The notes: generated by a model not told the origin, from the letters alone. Shown: positions 1 to 8,758, counted from the stretch's first letter. The stretch: DNA of 64,000 bases from Labrenzia sp. R4_2 (GCF_017743865.1 NZ_JAGHRJ010000005.1:124001-188000); one strand, 5' to 3'. Translations and numbers: made by a program.

Positions 1-297
1 AAACTGGTAGAGTTTGTCGCCCTTCTTGACCGGCTGGTTCTGAGTGACGAACACCTCTTGCAACAAGGTTGGATGCGGCAGCCGGGGTGCGATCTGGATC
101 GTCTGGCGGATCACATGTCCGTCAATCGTGTAAGGCGCGAAGAAGCGCAGGAACACGACCAGAAGAAACAGGACGTGAAACCCAACCCAGAAGGTCACCA
201 CCCCCCAGGCAACGTTGAACTTCAGAAGTTTGAACTTGTAGAAAACCAGCGAGGCAAAGATGCCATAGGCCCCAAGGATCAGAAGGGCAATCGTCAT
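1..297 (-). CDS. HlyD-type membrane fusion protein, YiaV-like (partial, 3' end outside window)
   Basis: Only the first 99 codons are present; the gene runs off the left edge. The visible protein has two hydrophobic segments, about residues 2-20 and 31-53, followed by a soluble stretch (QTIQIAPRLP, then VTQNQPVKKGDKLYQ). That stretch is typical of the first beta/lipoyl region of HlyD-type periplasmic adaptors, where the 'V.dNq.VkkGd.L' pattern recurs. The ATG at 297 overlaps the stop of the upstream gene as ATGA, so the two are translationally coupled. In E. coli the DUF3302 gene yiaW sits with the HlyD-like yiaV in the same way. Substrate unknown; family call fairly safe, function inferred. 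Confidence 0.8.
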   Translation of the reverse strand, partial: MTIALLILGAYGIFASLVFYKFKLLKFNVAWGVVTFWVGFHVLFLLVVFLRFFAPYTIDGHVIRQTIQIAPRLPHPTLLQEVFVTQNQPVKKGDKLYQF

Positions 298-704
298 GCC
301 GCGCCCCCGGACTTTGGCAGCTCTTCTGATTGCGCGCTGACCTGAGCCTCGGCTTCACCGGTGGCATTGGACAGGACCGGCGTCGCTGACAACTGATCCG
401 CCCCTCCATCCCCGGCGTCTTCGTTTGCCTTGACTTCAGCGCCTTTTGGCAGCTTGCGAATGTCGATCGTCAGGGAGTCGTGATAGGACCACATCAACGC
501 GTGGATCCAAGGAAAAACCGTGAAAAGACCAATCCAACCGCCCAATTTCACGGATTCAGCGTGCGGGTGCTTGCGCTTTTCCGCGAGTTTGCCAGGAAGC
601 CCGCCCAGCGTGATCATGACATAAAAGAAGGCGACAACCGCCAGAACGCCGATCAAGAAGGTCAGGTAGTCATAGCTATCGAGCTTGAAGTCAATCAGGT
701 TCAT
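294..704 (-). CDS. DUF3302 inner-membrane protein, YiaW-like
   Basis: A 136-residue protein with two predicted transmembrane helices, about residues 13-33 and 54-72, and a polar, low-complexity C-terminal tail rich in Ala, Glu and Ser. Between the helices lies a KRKHPHAES segment, and the second helix opens with GGW; this KR.HPH...GW arrangement is the mark of DUF3302 (YiaW). It is the first gene of a two-gene operon with the HlyD-type adaptor, overlapping by ATGA. The tail is longer than in E. coli YiaW. The 241 bases between this gene and the divergent argG must hold both promoters. The molecular role is unknown; partnership with the adaptor is inferred from the overlap. Confidence 0.75.
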   Translation of the reverse strand: MNLIDFKLDSYDYLTFLIGVLAVVAFFYVMITLGGLPGKLAEKRKHPHAESVKLGGWIGLFTVFPWIHALMWSYHDSLTIDIRKLPKGAEVKANEDAGDGGADQLSATPVLSNATGEAEAQVSAQSEELPKSGGAA

Positions 705-945
705 GGGTCCTCCGCGCCAGCCCCCACATGGTTAAGCTTCGCCCTTTCGACACCCTCAGGCGCTCGGCTGGCAATTGCAACCCTCTTTGCAGCCCGCTCC
801 ACGCGTGTTTCAAGTGAAGGATCTTTGAAACGGCAGTCCTTTGCGCGCTTCTGGGGCTTGCGCGGCGAATAGAACCGGCTAAATTGCCGCAAAATTTCAA
901 CAAAGCGGACCCCTCCGCACAACTCACGAACTGGACCCTCCCTCA

Positions 946-2166
946 ATGGCGTATGGTGACATCAAGAAAGTCGTGCTGGCCTATTCCGGCGGCCTCGACA
1001 CGTCCATCATCCTGAAATGGCTGCAAACCGAACTCGGCTGCGAAGTTGTAACCTTCACAGCAGATCTCGGACAGGGAGAAGAGCTGGAGCCGGCGCGCAA
1101 AAAAGCCGAGATGATGGGCATCAAGGAAATCTACATTGATGACCTGCGCGAAGAATTCATTCGCGACTTCGTCTTCCCGATGTTCCGGGCCAACGCCGTT
1201 TATGAAGGTGTCTACCTGCTCGGCACCTCGATTGCCCGTCCGCTGATTTCCAAGCGCTTGATCGAGATCGCCGAAGAAACCGGCGCCGATGCGGTTGCCC
1301 ATGGCGCGACCGGCAAAGGCAATGACCAGGTTCGCTTCGAGCTCTCCGCCTATGCGCTCAACCCGGACATCAAGGTGATCGCGCCGTGGCGGGACTGGAC
1401 CTTTAAATCCCGGACCGACCTCTTGGACTTCGCCGAGAAAAACCAGATCCCGGTGCCAAAAGACAAGCGCGGCGAAGCCCCGTTCTCGGTCGACGCAAAC
1501 ATGCTGCACTCGTCTTCCGAAGGAAAGGTTCTGGAAGATCCGAACGAGGAAGCGCCGAACTATGTGTTCCAGCGCACTGTTGACCCGACCGAAGCGCCGG
1601 ACGTTGTCACCGAAATCGAGATCGGCTTTGAAAAAGGCGATGCGGTATCTCTGAACGGCGAAAAAATGTCCCCGGCCACATTGTTCGCAAAGCTCAACGA
1701 CTATGGCCGCGACAACGGCATTGGCCGGCTGGACATGGTTGAAAACCGGTTTGTCGGCATGAAGAGCCGCGGCATCTATGAAACCCCGGGCGGCACGATC
1801 CTGCTGCAAGCCCACCGGGCCATGGAGTCGATCACGCTCGATCGCGGCGCAGGCCATCTCAAAGACGAGTTGATGCCGCGCTACGCCGAGCTGATTTACA
1901 ACGGCTTCTGGTTCTCGCCTGAGCGCGAGATGCTGCAGGCCCTGATCGACAAGAGCCAGGAACATGTCACCGGCACCGTTCGCCTGAAACTCTACAAGGG
2001 CAACGTGATCGTTGTCGGCCGTGCATCACCCTATTCGCTCTATGCAGAAGAGCTGGTGACATTTGAAGATGACCACGGTGCGTACGATCAAAAAGACGCT
2101 GCCGGCTTCATCAAGCTGAACGCTTTGCGCCTGCGCACGCTTGCCAAGCGCAACCGGCTCGGCTGA
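946..2166 (+). CDS. argG: Argininosuccinate synthase
   Basis: Joins citrulline and aspartate using ATP to give argininosuccinate, the penultimate step of arginine synthesis, in the cytosol. At 406 residues it has the normal length for the short bacterial class. The ATP-pyrophosphatase loop SGGLDTS is at residues 14-20, and the conserved [13 protein letters not shown] segment lies near residue 120. Further typical blocks are YETPGGTIL and the C-terminal LKLYKG region. It stands alone, divergent from the YiaW-like gene. A strong intrinsic terminator directly after its stop codon lies inside the start of the next gene, so argG is probably a monocistronic unit. Confidence 0.98.
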   Translation: MAYGDIKKVVLAYSGGLDTSIILKWLQTELGCEVVTFTADLGQGEELEPARKKAEMMGIKEIYIDDLREEFIRDFVFPMFRANAVYEGVYLLGTSIARPLISKRLIEIAEETGADAVAHGATGKGNDQVRFELSAYALNPDIKVIAPWRDWTFKSRTDLLDFAEKNQIPVPKDKRGEAPFSVDANMLHSSSEGKVLEDPNEEAPNYVFQRTVDPTEAPDVVTEIEIGFEKGDAVSLNGEKMSPATLFAKLNDYGRDNGIGRLDMVENRFVGMKSRGIYETPGGTILLQAHRAMESITLDRGAGHLKDELMPRYAELIYNGFWFSPEREMLQALIDKSQEHVTGTVRLKLYKGNVIVVGRASPYSLYAEELVTFEDDHGAYDQKDAAGFIKLNALRLRTLAKRNRLG

Positions 2167-2169
2167 GCC

Positions 2170-2856
2170 ATGAACACACCCGCCGCAACCCGCTTTTCCG
2201 AAAAGCTTGTTGCGGCGGGTTTTCTTTTGTTCGGCGGTTTTCAACCGGAGAACACAGACCTGGCACCGGAGATCAGCGCCGGTTCTGCGCCCAAAACCCT
2301 GCTGATAATCGGCAGTACAGGCCCAAGCCTATGGCCAGCTTTCAAGGCAGCACCGGAAGCTCAGGACGGCCAGCCGGATCCGATGGACCGGTATACACGG
2401 CGGGTTTTGAGCAAACTTGCAGCCGACTTTGGATTCCTGCCGCTCTTCCCTTTTGACGGCCCGCCCTATCATCCGTTTCAAAAATGGGCTTTGAAGTGCG
2501 GAGGGTTCTCCCAGAGCCCGTTTGGACTTCTCACGCACACAACATACGGGCCTTGGGCCGGACTCCGAGCCGCCTTTCTGTCCGCCGATGAGCTGGACAC
2601 CTCTACTGGCGAAGACACTCCTGGTCCTTGCCTCACGTGCCAGGAAAAACCCTGCCTTACGGCCTGCCCGGTCAACGCCATTCAATTGGACACAGGCTAT
2701 GACGTCCCGCATTGCCTGGAGTATCTCCGCAGAACACCAGATGCCGGATGCTGGAGCGGGTGCCAGGCCCGCAAAGCCTGTCCAGTCGGCCAGAACCACG
2801 CGCCGAACGCTACAAACGGCCGCTTTCATATGAAGAGTTTTGTAGGATTAGCCTGA
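2170..2856 (+). CDS. 4Fe-4S dicluster protein, QueG-related ferredoxin-like
   Basis: A 228-residue protein whose C-terminal half carries two 4Fe-4S cysteine sets: CLTCQEKPCLTACP near residues 157-170, then a looser set ending CWSGCQARKACPVG. The N-terminal part (AGFLLFGGF, then LLIIGSTGPSLWPAF) resembles the short epoxyqueuosine-reductase-like ferredoxins of rhizobia, but it is far shorter than QueG itself and lacks most of the catalytic domain. The start lies 3 bases after the argG stop, and codons 3-20 overlap the argG terminator hairpin. No other ATG precedes the conserved AGFLLFGGF block, so the early start is kept. Probably an electron carrier; the partner is unknown. Confidence 0.8.
   Translation: MNTPAATRFSEKLVAAGFLLFGGFQPENTDLAPEISAGSAPKTLLIIGSTGPSLWPAFKAAPEAQDGQPDPMDRYTRRVLSKLAADFGFLPLFPFDGPPYHPFQKWALKCGGFSQSPFGLLTHTTYGPWAGLRAAFLSADELDTSTGEDTPGPCLTCQEKPCLTACPVNAIQLDTGYDVPHCLEYLRRTPDAGCWSGCQARKACPVGQNHAPNATNGRFHMKSFVGLA
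2178..2232 (+). terminator. Intrinsic terminator of argG, inside the next coding region
   Basis: ACCCGCCGCAAC at 2178-2189 pairs perfectly with GTTGCGGCGGGT at 2209-2220. An inner stem GCTTTT/AAAAGC (2192-2197 with 2201-2206) closes on a CCG loop, and a T-rich run TTTTCTTTTGTT follows to 2232. This is a textbook rho-independent terminator for argG, yet it overlaps codons 3-21 of the Fe-S protein. Confidence 0.85.
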
Positions 2857-2903
2857 GATCAGCCTCAGGCAGGAAAGCAATCCACCACTGCTCTGGCCGG
2901 TCA

Positions 2904-3434
2904 TCACCCTGATATCTTCACCACGCCGTCCTGATCTGGGCAGGTTGTCAGGGCCTCTGCGGCTGTCTGACCGTCCACCAGCGGTGCATCCGGCCAGATT
3001 TCGGCAAGCGGGATCAGAACAAAGGCGCGATCCCCCATGCGTGGGTGCGGCAACTCCAGATCGGGCTCATTCACAGTCCGTGTCCCGTAAATCAGGACAT
3101 CAATATCTATGATCCGCGGTCCCCAGCGAACATCGCGGACCCGGCCCAGCTCGGTTTCGATGGCAAGACACCGCGCCAACAGGTCCTGAGGCGATAAGGT
3201 GGTATCGACGACTGCACAAATGTTCCGATAGTCGTCCTGTGGAACCGGGCCCCAGGGCGGTGTGCGGTAGTCGGACGATCTGGCGACAACCGTAATTCCC
3301 TCGCTGGCGTCCAAGTGGTCCAGCGCCTTTTTCAAATGCGCGGCCGTATCACCGATGTTCGACCCGAGCCCGAGGGCACATCGGGTCGGTGCTGCCACTT
3401 CGGCCGTGACAAGGTTCGTTTGATGGAGGGTCAT
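2904..3434 (-). CDS. folK: 2-amino-4-hydroxy-6-hydroxymethyldihydropteridine pyrophosphokinase (HPPK)
   Basis: Transfers pyrophosphate from ATP to hydroxymethyl-dihydropterin, the step that activates the pterin for dihydropteroate synthase in folate synthesis. The 176-residue protein shows the start motif GLGSNIGD at residues 22-29, the signature RWGPRIIDIDVLIYG near the middle with its metal-binding Asp pair, and the following HPRM...R.FVL.PL. The ATG abuts the folP stop codon without any spacer, so folP and folK are cotranslated. In many rhizobia folB sits between them; here it does not. Confidence 0.95.
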   Translation of the reverse strand: MTLHQTNLVTAEVAAPTRCALGLGSNIGDTAAHLKKALDHLDASEGITVVARSSDYRTPPWGPVPQDDYRNICAVVDTTLSPQDLLARCLAIETELGRVRDVRWGPRIIDIDVLIYGTRTVNEPDLELPHPRMGDRAFVLIPLAEIWPDAPLVDGQTAAEALTTCPDQDGVVKISG

Positions 3435-4253
3435 TTATACGGGGTTCCGTTCCAGTCGTGTTGCCTCCGATATACGCACACAATCGGCATGTGGACGTAC
3501 GTCATGGACTCTTATTATTGAAGCACCCTTCATAACGGCTGTCATATGCACGGCGATGGAGCCAAAAAGCCGTTCCTCGGTCTCAACGCCCAAAACCGCG
3601 CCGATCATGCGTTTCCGCGACGCGCCGGCAAGAATGGGCAGGCCGTGCTTCTGCAGGGTCTCCAGCCGGTTCAGAATGAGAAAGTTCTGATCAATGGTTT
3701 TGCCAAAACCAAATCCTGGATCGAGGATCTGCTTGTTTTCCGCGAGGCCAGCCCGCTCAGCCAACGCCATGGACCTCTCAAAGAACTGGTCCATGTCAGC
3801 GAGGATGTCGATGTCGGCATCGGCATAATCACGGTTGTGCATCATCACGACCGGCACACCGAGCTCGGCAACCGTGTCGGCCATCGCCGGATCTTTTTGC
3901 AGGCCCCAGACATCGTTGACGATCGCGGCACCCGCAGCGCCAGCCCGGCGCGCGATCTCCGCCTTGTAGGTGTCGATCGAGACCGGACACCCAAGCTCGC
4001 AAACAGGCTCGAGAACCGGCGCCAGGCGCGCCCACTCATTCTCCAGCCCAACCGGTTCAGATCCGGGCCGTGTGCTTTCCGCGCCAATGTCCAGAATGTC
4101 TGCCCCTTCGGCGATCATGGACCGGGCATGGTCCAGAGCCTTGTCTGCCGCGTCGAACCGGCCGCCATCGGAAAAGGAATCCGGTGTCACGTTCAAAATG
4201 CCCATCACATGGGCGCGGCTCTCCGGTAAGGTGTAGGCAGCAGCTTTGGCCAT
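3435..4253 (-). CDS. folP: Dihydropteroate synthase
   Basis: Condenses activated pterin with p-aminobenzoate; the sulfonamide target. Conserved TIM-barrel blocks are all present: GILNVTPDSFSDGG, DIGAESTRPGS, SIDTYK, IVNDVWG, DPGFGFGKT and GASRKRMIG. I chose the ATG at 4253 because AAGGA lies six bases upstream; a longer reading from TTG at 4277 would add eight residues and lacks such a site. The last codon touches the folK start. There is no folB in the pair. Confidence 0.95.
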   Translation of the reverse strand: MAKAAAYTLPESRAHVMGILNVTPDSFSDGGRFDAADKALDHARSMIAEGADILDIGAESTRPGSEPVGLENEWARLAPVLEPVCELGCPVSIDTYKAEIARRAGAAGAAIVNDVWGLQKDPAMADTVAELGVPVVMMHNRDYADADIDILADMDQFFERSMALAERAGLAENKQILDPGFGFGKTIDQNFLILNRLETLQKHGLPILAGASRKRMIGAVLGVETEERLFGSIAVHMTAVMKGASIIRVHDVRPHADCVRISEATRLERNPV

Positions 4254-4363
4254 CAGTCGTCCTTCATCGTCCACCAATTGGACCAGAAGCCTCGTCTGAT
4301 GCCCCGCTCTTCACGGCAGGTCAAGCAAATGAATCCCGTGGACACGGGATAATCAAGACGTGG

Positions 4364-5578
4364 TTATTCAGCTGCGGCGTGCTGGGTGTCTTGGCCGCGG
4401 AGCAACAGGTAACAGACAACGCCCACCACCGGCATTGCCGGAAGCACAAACGCAAGCCCGAGAACAGGATCACCAACAACCGCCACGATCAGACTTGCAG
4501 CCACTCCGCCGCCAAACTGGAGGAAGCCAAGCATGGACGAAGCTGCGCCTGCAATGTGCGGGAACGGGGCCATGGAATCTGTAAAACTCGCCGGAAGAAC
4601 AAACGCCAAGGCGAATACAAACAAGCCAACGGGCGCCATGACGGACGCCACAGAGGGCGCTTGTGTCAGAGTCATGCCGCACATCAAGACAGAGGCAACA
4701 ACCAGCATGACCAATCCGAAGGGAACCAGCTTGTGCGCATCGGTCACTTTCAAGAGCTGACCGGTGACCACGGTGCCGAGGATAAATGACCCGGACTGCA
4801 GGATCATGGTAAGGCCAAAGACAGAGGGCGACAGGCCGACTTCGTAGATCAGCACGAATGGCAGCACGGTTGCGAGGGCATAGATGTTGCCAAGGCCGCA
4901 GCCGATCAGGATTGCCGGTGCGAGAAACCGTGGATCTTTCAAAAGCGTGGTGTAATTGATGGCGAGCTGACGCGGGTTTAGGTGATGTTTGCCCGGCGAT
5001 GGGTTCGTTTCCACCTGAAACACGGTGACGGCCGCCATCAGCGCCACGCCGTAGATCACCATGCACCAGAAGACTTCCCGCCAGCTGAACAGCTCGAGCA
5101 CGAATCCGCCGATCGTTGGCGAAAGCGCGGGCCCAAGCGCCAGCATCATGGCAATGGTGTTCATAATCCGCGCGGACGCCTGACCGGTGAATTGATCCCG
5201 CACAATTGCGCGCGAGACAGAAATCCCGATCGCTGCGCCAACCCCTTGAAGGGCGCGGGCTGCCACCATGAACTCTACTGTGGGGCTGAATGTCGCCAGC
5301 ACGCTGGAAATCAGATAGATGCCGAGAAACAGAATTGTGATCGGTTTGCGGCCGAAAGCGTCGGTCAATGGCCCGCACACAAGCTGTGTGGCGGCAAATC
5401 CGGCAAAATAGGATGTCAGGGTCAGTTTCACCGCACCGTCGGTCGTGCCGAAAAACTCAACCAGCGCCGGCATGGCCGGCGTATAAAGCGCCATGGAAAT
5501 GGGCCCGACGGCTACAAGACCGGCCCCGAGCAGTGCCGTCCTGCGGGCACTCATCAAAGTGGCGGGTGTTGCTGTCAT
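4364..5578 (-). CDS. Bcr/CflA-type MFS drug efflux transporter
   Basis: A 404-residue inner-membrane protein with about 12 hydrophobic segments. After helix 2 it has GPLTDAFGRKP, the G-x-L-x-D-x-x-G-R-K/R-P loop motif of the major facilitator superfamily, and further on FSWREVFW, common in the Bcr/CflA drug-H+ antiporter subgroup. Its ATG overlaps the stop of the MarR gene as ATGA, so regulator and pump form one transcript. That arrangement points to induction by a compound the MarR protein senses. The substrate cannot be read from sequence. Confidence 0.9.
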   Translation of the reverse strand: MTATPATLMSARRTALLGAGLVAVGPISMALYTPAMPALVEFFGTTDGAVKLTLTSYFAGFAATQLVCGPLTDAFGRKPITILFLGIYLISSVLATFSPTVEFMVAARALQGVGAAIGISVSRAIVRDQFTGQASARIMNTIAMMLALGPALSPTIGGFVLELFSWREVFWCMVIYGVALMAAVTVFQVETNPSPGKHHLNPRQLAINYTTLLKDPRFLAPAILIGCGLGNIYALATVLPFVLIYEVGLSPSVFGLTMILQSGSFILGTVVTGQLLKVTDAHKLVPFGLVMLVVASVLMCGMTLTQAPSVASVMAPVGLFVFALAFVLPASFTDSMAPFPHIAGAASSMLGFLQFGGGVAASLIVAVVGDPVLGLAFVLPAMPVVGVVCYLLLRGQDTQHAAAE

Positions 5579-6036
5579 TTGCCCTTCCCGTTCGGCGAAA
5601 GCAGCAAAAGACTATCTTTCATGTTTTGAAGAAGGGTTTCCAGCACCTTGCGATCTTCCCCCATCACACCTTCCAGCGCTCGCGCCCGGACGCCCTCCAG
5701 AGCAACGCTGATGCGCTCCAGCAGCGGGTCGGCGTCTTCGGTCAGCAGCACCAGTTTCGCGCGTTTGTCGGACGGATCGGGTTGCCGTTTAATAAGCCCA
5801 GACTTTTCGAGCGAGTCGAGATAGCCCACAAGGGTCATCGGTTCCACGTACATCGCATCGGCCAAAACCGCCTGCCGCTGACCCGGCATCCGCCAGACGT
5901 AAAACAACGTCCGCGCCTCGCCAACGGTCAAGCCTGTCTCGACATCGGCAAGGGCTGCCTCGAACTGACGGCGCAGCATGCGCGCCAGGTCGACAATCAG
6001 CATCGTCACACCGATATTGGGTGGAGGTAGTGTCAT
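5575..6036 (-). CDS. MarR-family transcriptional regulator
   Basis: A 153-residue winged-helix regulator. The region VGEARTLFYVWRMPGQRQAVLADAM.. gives the helix-turn-helix entry, and LVGYLDSLEKSGLIKR followed by PDPSDKRAKLVLLTE is the recognition helix and wing with the typical D.R.k...LT pattern. It leads a two-gene operon with the efflux pump, overlapping by four bases, and is probably its repressor. A short palindrome lies 17-29 bases upstream of the ATG. A second in-frame ATG at 6003 would remove eleven residues; the longer start is not proven. Confidence 0.9.
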   Translation of the reverse strand: MTLPPPNIGVTMLIVDLARMLRRQFEAALADVETGLTVGEARTLFYVWRMPGQRQAVLADAMYVEPMTLVGYLDSLEKSGLIKRQPDPSDKRAKLVLLTEDADPLLERISVALEGVRARALEGVMGEDRKVLETLLQNMKDSLLLLSPNGKGK

Positions 6037-6052
6037 GAACAGCTCAAATTAA

Positions 6053-6065
6053 TAAGGATACCTTA
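6053..6065. promoter_or_regulatory. Candidate MarR operator
   Basis: TAAGG-ATA-CCTTA is a perfect inverted repeat with a three-base spacer, placed just upstream of the MarR start codon in AT-rich DNA, which would suit autorepression of the marR-efflux operon. Inference from position and symmetry only. Confidence 0.4.
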
Positions 6066-6254
6066 CTAGTTAGGGCGGAGGTTCATTTCTGTCAATGCGC
6101 AGAACTACCACTGCATTGCACAATTCAAGGACTGCGCGTATAAAGGCGCCAAATTCGGCCCGGCAGAACCAGACTGCAGCCGATCCCGGAAATTCATATC
6201 CAGATGTGCTGCGGGTTCCTATGGGACCCGCTTCATGTCTTTTGGAGCCTACTC

Positions 6255-8078
6255 ATGAAACTGCGTAACATTGCCATCATCGCGCACGTCGACCATGGCA
6301 AAACCACTCTGATCGACGTCCTCCTGAAGCAATCCGGTGCGTTCCGCGACAACCAGCGCACCGAAGAACGCATGATGGACTCCAACGACATCGAGCGCGA
6401 ACGTGGCATTACCATCCTGGCGAAGGTGACCTCGCTTGTCTGGAAAGACACCCGTATCAACATCGTCGACACCCCTGGCCACGCCGACTTCGGCGGCGAG
6501 GTGGAGCGCATCCTGCACATGGTCGACGGCGTGATCCTTCTGGTCGACGCTGCCGAAGGCCCGATGCCGCAAACGAAATTCGTTCTTGGCAAAGCACTGA
6601 AACTCGGCCTGAAGCCGATCGTTGCCATCAACAAGATCGACAAGCCGGAACAGCGCGCCGACGAAGTTCTGGACGAAGTGTTCGACTTGTTCGCCTCCCT
6701 CGATGCCAACGAAGACCAGCTCGACTTCCCGGTCCTTTATGGCTCTGCCAAGCAGGAATGGATGGCGCTGGAGCCGGATGGACCGCAGGACAACATGGAT
6801 CCGCTGTTCGACATGGTGCTCGACAAGGTCGCCGAGCCGGAAGCCGAAGACGGCGAGTTCAAGCTGCTGGCGACAACAATCGAATCCGACCCGTTCCTTG
6901 GCCGCATCCTGACAGGCCGTGTCGTTTCCGGAACCGCCACCCCGAACATGGCCATCAAGGCCCTGTCGCGCGACGGCAAGCAGATCGAGACCGGCCGCGT
7001 CTCGAAAATCCTCGCCTTCCGTGGTCTGGAGCGTCAGCCGATCGAAAAGGGTGAAGCCGGCGACATCGTCGCAATTGCGGGCCTGACCAAGGCAACCGTT
7101 GCCGACACGCTCTGCGCGCCGGGTGTTGACGAGCCGATCCAGGCCCAGCCGATCGATCCGCCAACCCTCTCCATGACCTTCCGCGTCAACGACAGCCCGC
7201 TCGCCGGTACCGAAGGCTCCAAGGTTCAGTCCCGCGTCATCCGCGAGCGCCTGATGAAGGAAGCCGAAGGCAACGTCGCGCTGAAGGTGGAAGACACCGA
7301 CGAACCGGATGCCTTCATCGTCTCCGGCCGCGGCGAACTACTGCTCGCGATCCTGATTGAGAACATGCGCCGCGAAGGCTTTGAGCTCGGTGTTGGCCGT
7401 CCGCGCGTCGTTTATCAATTCGACGACGCCGGCAATCGTCTGGAGCCGATCGAGGAAGTCATCATCGACGTCGATGAGGAATTCTCCGGCGCCGTCGTTC
7501 AAAAACTTCAGGAACGCAAAGCCGATCTTCTGGAAATGAAGCCGTCCGGCGGCGGCCGCACCCGTCTGGTGTTCCACGCCCCGACCCGCGGCCTCATCGG
7601 CTACCAGGCCGAATTGATGTCGGACACGCGCGGCTCTGCGATCTTCAACCGCCTGTTCCACGCCTATGAAGCCTACAAGGGCCCGATCACAGGCCGTCAC
7701 ACGGGTGTTCTTCTGTCCAACGGAACGGGTGAAGCAGTGGCCTATGCGCTGTTCAACCTGGAAGACCGCGGCCCGATGATGATCGATCCGGGCACCAAGG
7801 TGTATCCGGGCATGATCGTGGGCGAGCACACCCGCGGCAACGACCTGGAAGTCAACGTCCTGAAAGGCAAGCAGTTGACCAACATCCGCTCTGCCGGCAA
7901 GGACGATGCGGTGAAACTCACCACTCCGATCCGACTGACGCTGGAAGCTGCGCTCTCCTACATCGCGGACGACGAGCTGGTGGAAGTGACCCCGGAGTCC
8001 ATCCGCCTGCGCAAGGCCGAACTCGACCCACATGAGCGCAAGCGCCAGGAACGCGCCATGAAAAAAGAAAGCGCCTGA
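6255..8078 (+). CDS. typA: Ribosome-associated GTPase TypA/BipA
   Basis: A translational GTPase of the EF-G/LepA class that binds the 70S ribosome and helps 50S assembly and stress or cold adaptation. From the chosen ATG the protein has 607 residues, the family norm. It begins MKLRNIAIIAHVDHGKTTL with the P-loop at residues 10-18, then ERGITI, DTPGHADFGGEV and NKID. The EF-Tu-like domain 2, the EF-G C-like domain and the BipA C-terminal domain follow. An upstream in-frame ATG at 6204 would add 17 unrelated residues; TTGGAG before 6255 favours the shorter start. A terminator follows. Confidence 0.97.
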   Translation: MKLRNIAIIAHVDHGKTTLIDVLLKQSGAFRDNQRTEERMMDSNDIERERGITILAKVTSLVWKDTRINIVDTPGHADFGGEVERILHMVDGVILLVDAAEGPMPQTKFVLGKALKLGLKPIVAINKIDKPEQRADEVLDEVFDLFASLDANEDQLDFPVLYGSAKQEWMALEPDGPQDNMDPLFDMVLDKVAEPEAEDGEFKLLATTIESDPFLGRILTGRVVSGTATPNMAIKALSRDGKQIETGRVSKILAFRGLERQPIEKGEAGDIVAIAGLTKATVADTLCAPGVDEPIQAQPIDPPTLSMTFRVNDSPLAGTEGSKVQSRVIRERLMKEAEGNVALKVEDTDEPDAFIVSGRGELLLAILIENMRREGFELGVGRPRVVYQFDDAGNRLEPIEEVIIDVDEEFSGAVVQKLQERKADLLEMKPSGGGRTRLVFHAPTRGLIGYQAELMSDTRGSAIFNRLFHAYEAYKGPITGRHTGVLLSNGTGEAVAYALFNLEDRGPMMIDPGTKVYPGMIVGEHTRGNDLEVNVLKGKQLTNIRSAGKDDAVKLTTPIRLTLEAALSYIADDELVEVTPESIRLRKAELDPHERKRQERAMKKESA

Positions 8079-8110
8079 GTTTTCTGATTTTCTAGGTGGT
8101 CTGAATTTGA

Positions 8111-8139
8111 AAGCCCGGGTCGAAAGATCCGGGTTTTTT
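8111..8139 (+). terminator. Intrinsic terminator of typA
   Basis: CCCGGGTC (8114-8121) pairs with GATCCGGG (8126-8133), with one G-T wobble and a GAAA tetraloop, followed by six T. It separates typA from the AT-rich cassette that begins about 20 bases later. Confidence 0.85.
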
Positions 8140-8158
8140 GTGAGCTTTAAGTACTTTA

Positions 8159-8758
8159 TTATCCCGACGATGAAGTTTTCGGCACCGGTGGAGCTACTCT
8201 GTCACGACAATCAACAATTTTGTACGGCTGTTGAGTAGACTGTCCCACGGTAAAATCTACTTGGATTGCAATCTGTTTTACGATCTCGTTAGAAGCATAA
8301 ATAAAATTTCGCGCTTCACAAATTGCATATGCAGGATCATACCCTTCATCTTTGCGGATTTCATCGGCTATCCTAATCAGGGAATCCTTGTAATCATTTA
8401 AATTACTAACATTTATCTCGCCTTCTAAAATTGTTTCAAGCTCTACAACTTTCCATTGAAGTTTAGTGATTGAGTTCTCAAGTTTTTGATATACTTCTCT
8501 TTCTTTTTTTGGCCTTGGATTAATATTATGTCTCTTTAAAAGATTTAGAAAACTGATAGATTCGTTATTTAAATTCTCCATATTACTTATTATGTAAGAC
8601 GTTCTTATTTTTTCCTTTTCAAACTGCGTATTGAAGTATGGAACAAGTAGATAAGTTATAATAGATCCCAATAACATCAGTATTAGAGTCATCCATACTG
8701 GCATCTCCTTATCTCGAAGAATTTGCAGCAAACGATTTTTATATTCAGATAAACTCAT
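8159..8758 (-). CDS. Unknown single-pass membrane protein with coiled coil (AT-rich cassette, gene 2)
   Basis: I do not recognise this 199-residue protein. It has a short basic N-terminus, one strong transmembrane helix at about residues 20-42, and then a long charged helical region; residues 85-115 (QKLENSITKL, VELETILEG) look coiled-coil. A soluble C-terminal part contains YAICEARNFIY and ends Pro/Ser-rich. Its codons are AT-rich, unlike typA or the downstream metabolic genes, which suggests recent acquisition. It follows the 376-residue gene by 6 bases and is almost surely cotranscribed with it. The topology would place most of the protein on one side of the membrane. Function unknown; see the findings. 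Confidence 0.75.
   Translation of the reverse strand: MSLSEYKNRLLQILRDKEMPVWMTLILMLLGSIITYLLVPYFNTQFEKEKIRTSYIISNMENLNNESISFLNLLKRHNINPRPKKEREVYQKLENSITKLQWKVVELETILEGEINVSNLNDYKDSLIRIADEIRKDEGYDPAYAICEARNFIYASNEIVKQIAIQVDFTVGQSTQQPYKIVDCRDRVAPPVPKTSSSG

Noticed and set aside
943-1965. 340-codon frame antisense to argG
   Set aside because: Mirror of a clearly identified gene; no motif.
2851-2870. GCCTGAG...CTCAGGC hairpin at the end of the Fe-S gene as a terminator
   Set aside because: The stem is only seven pairs and has no T-run on either strand; it may still affect convergent transcripts, but the evidence is too weak.
4070-4789. 239-codon plus-strand frame over the folP start and the efflux gene end
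   Set aside because: Spans two identified genes in antisense and is Arg/His/Gln-rich.
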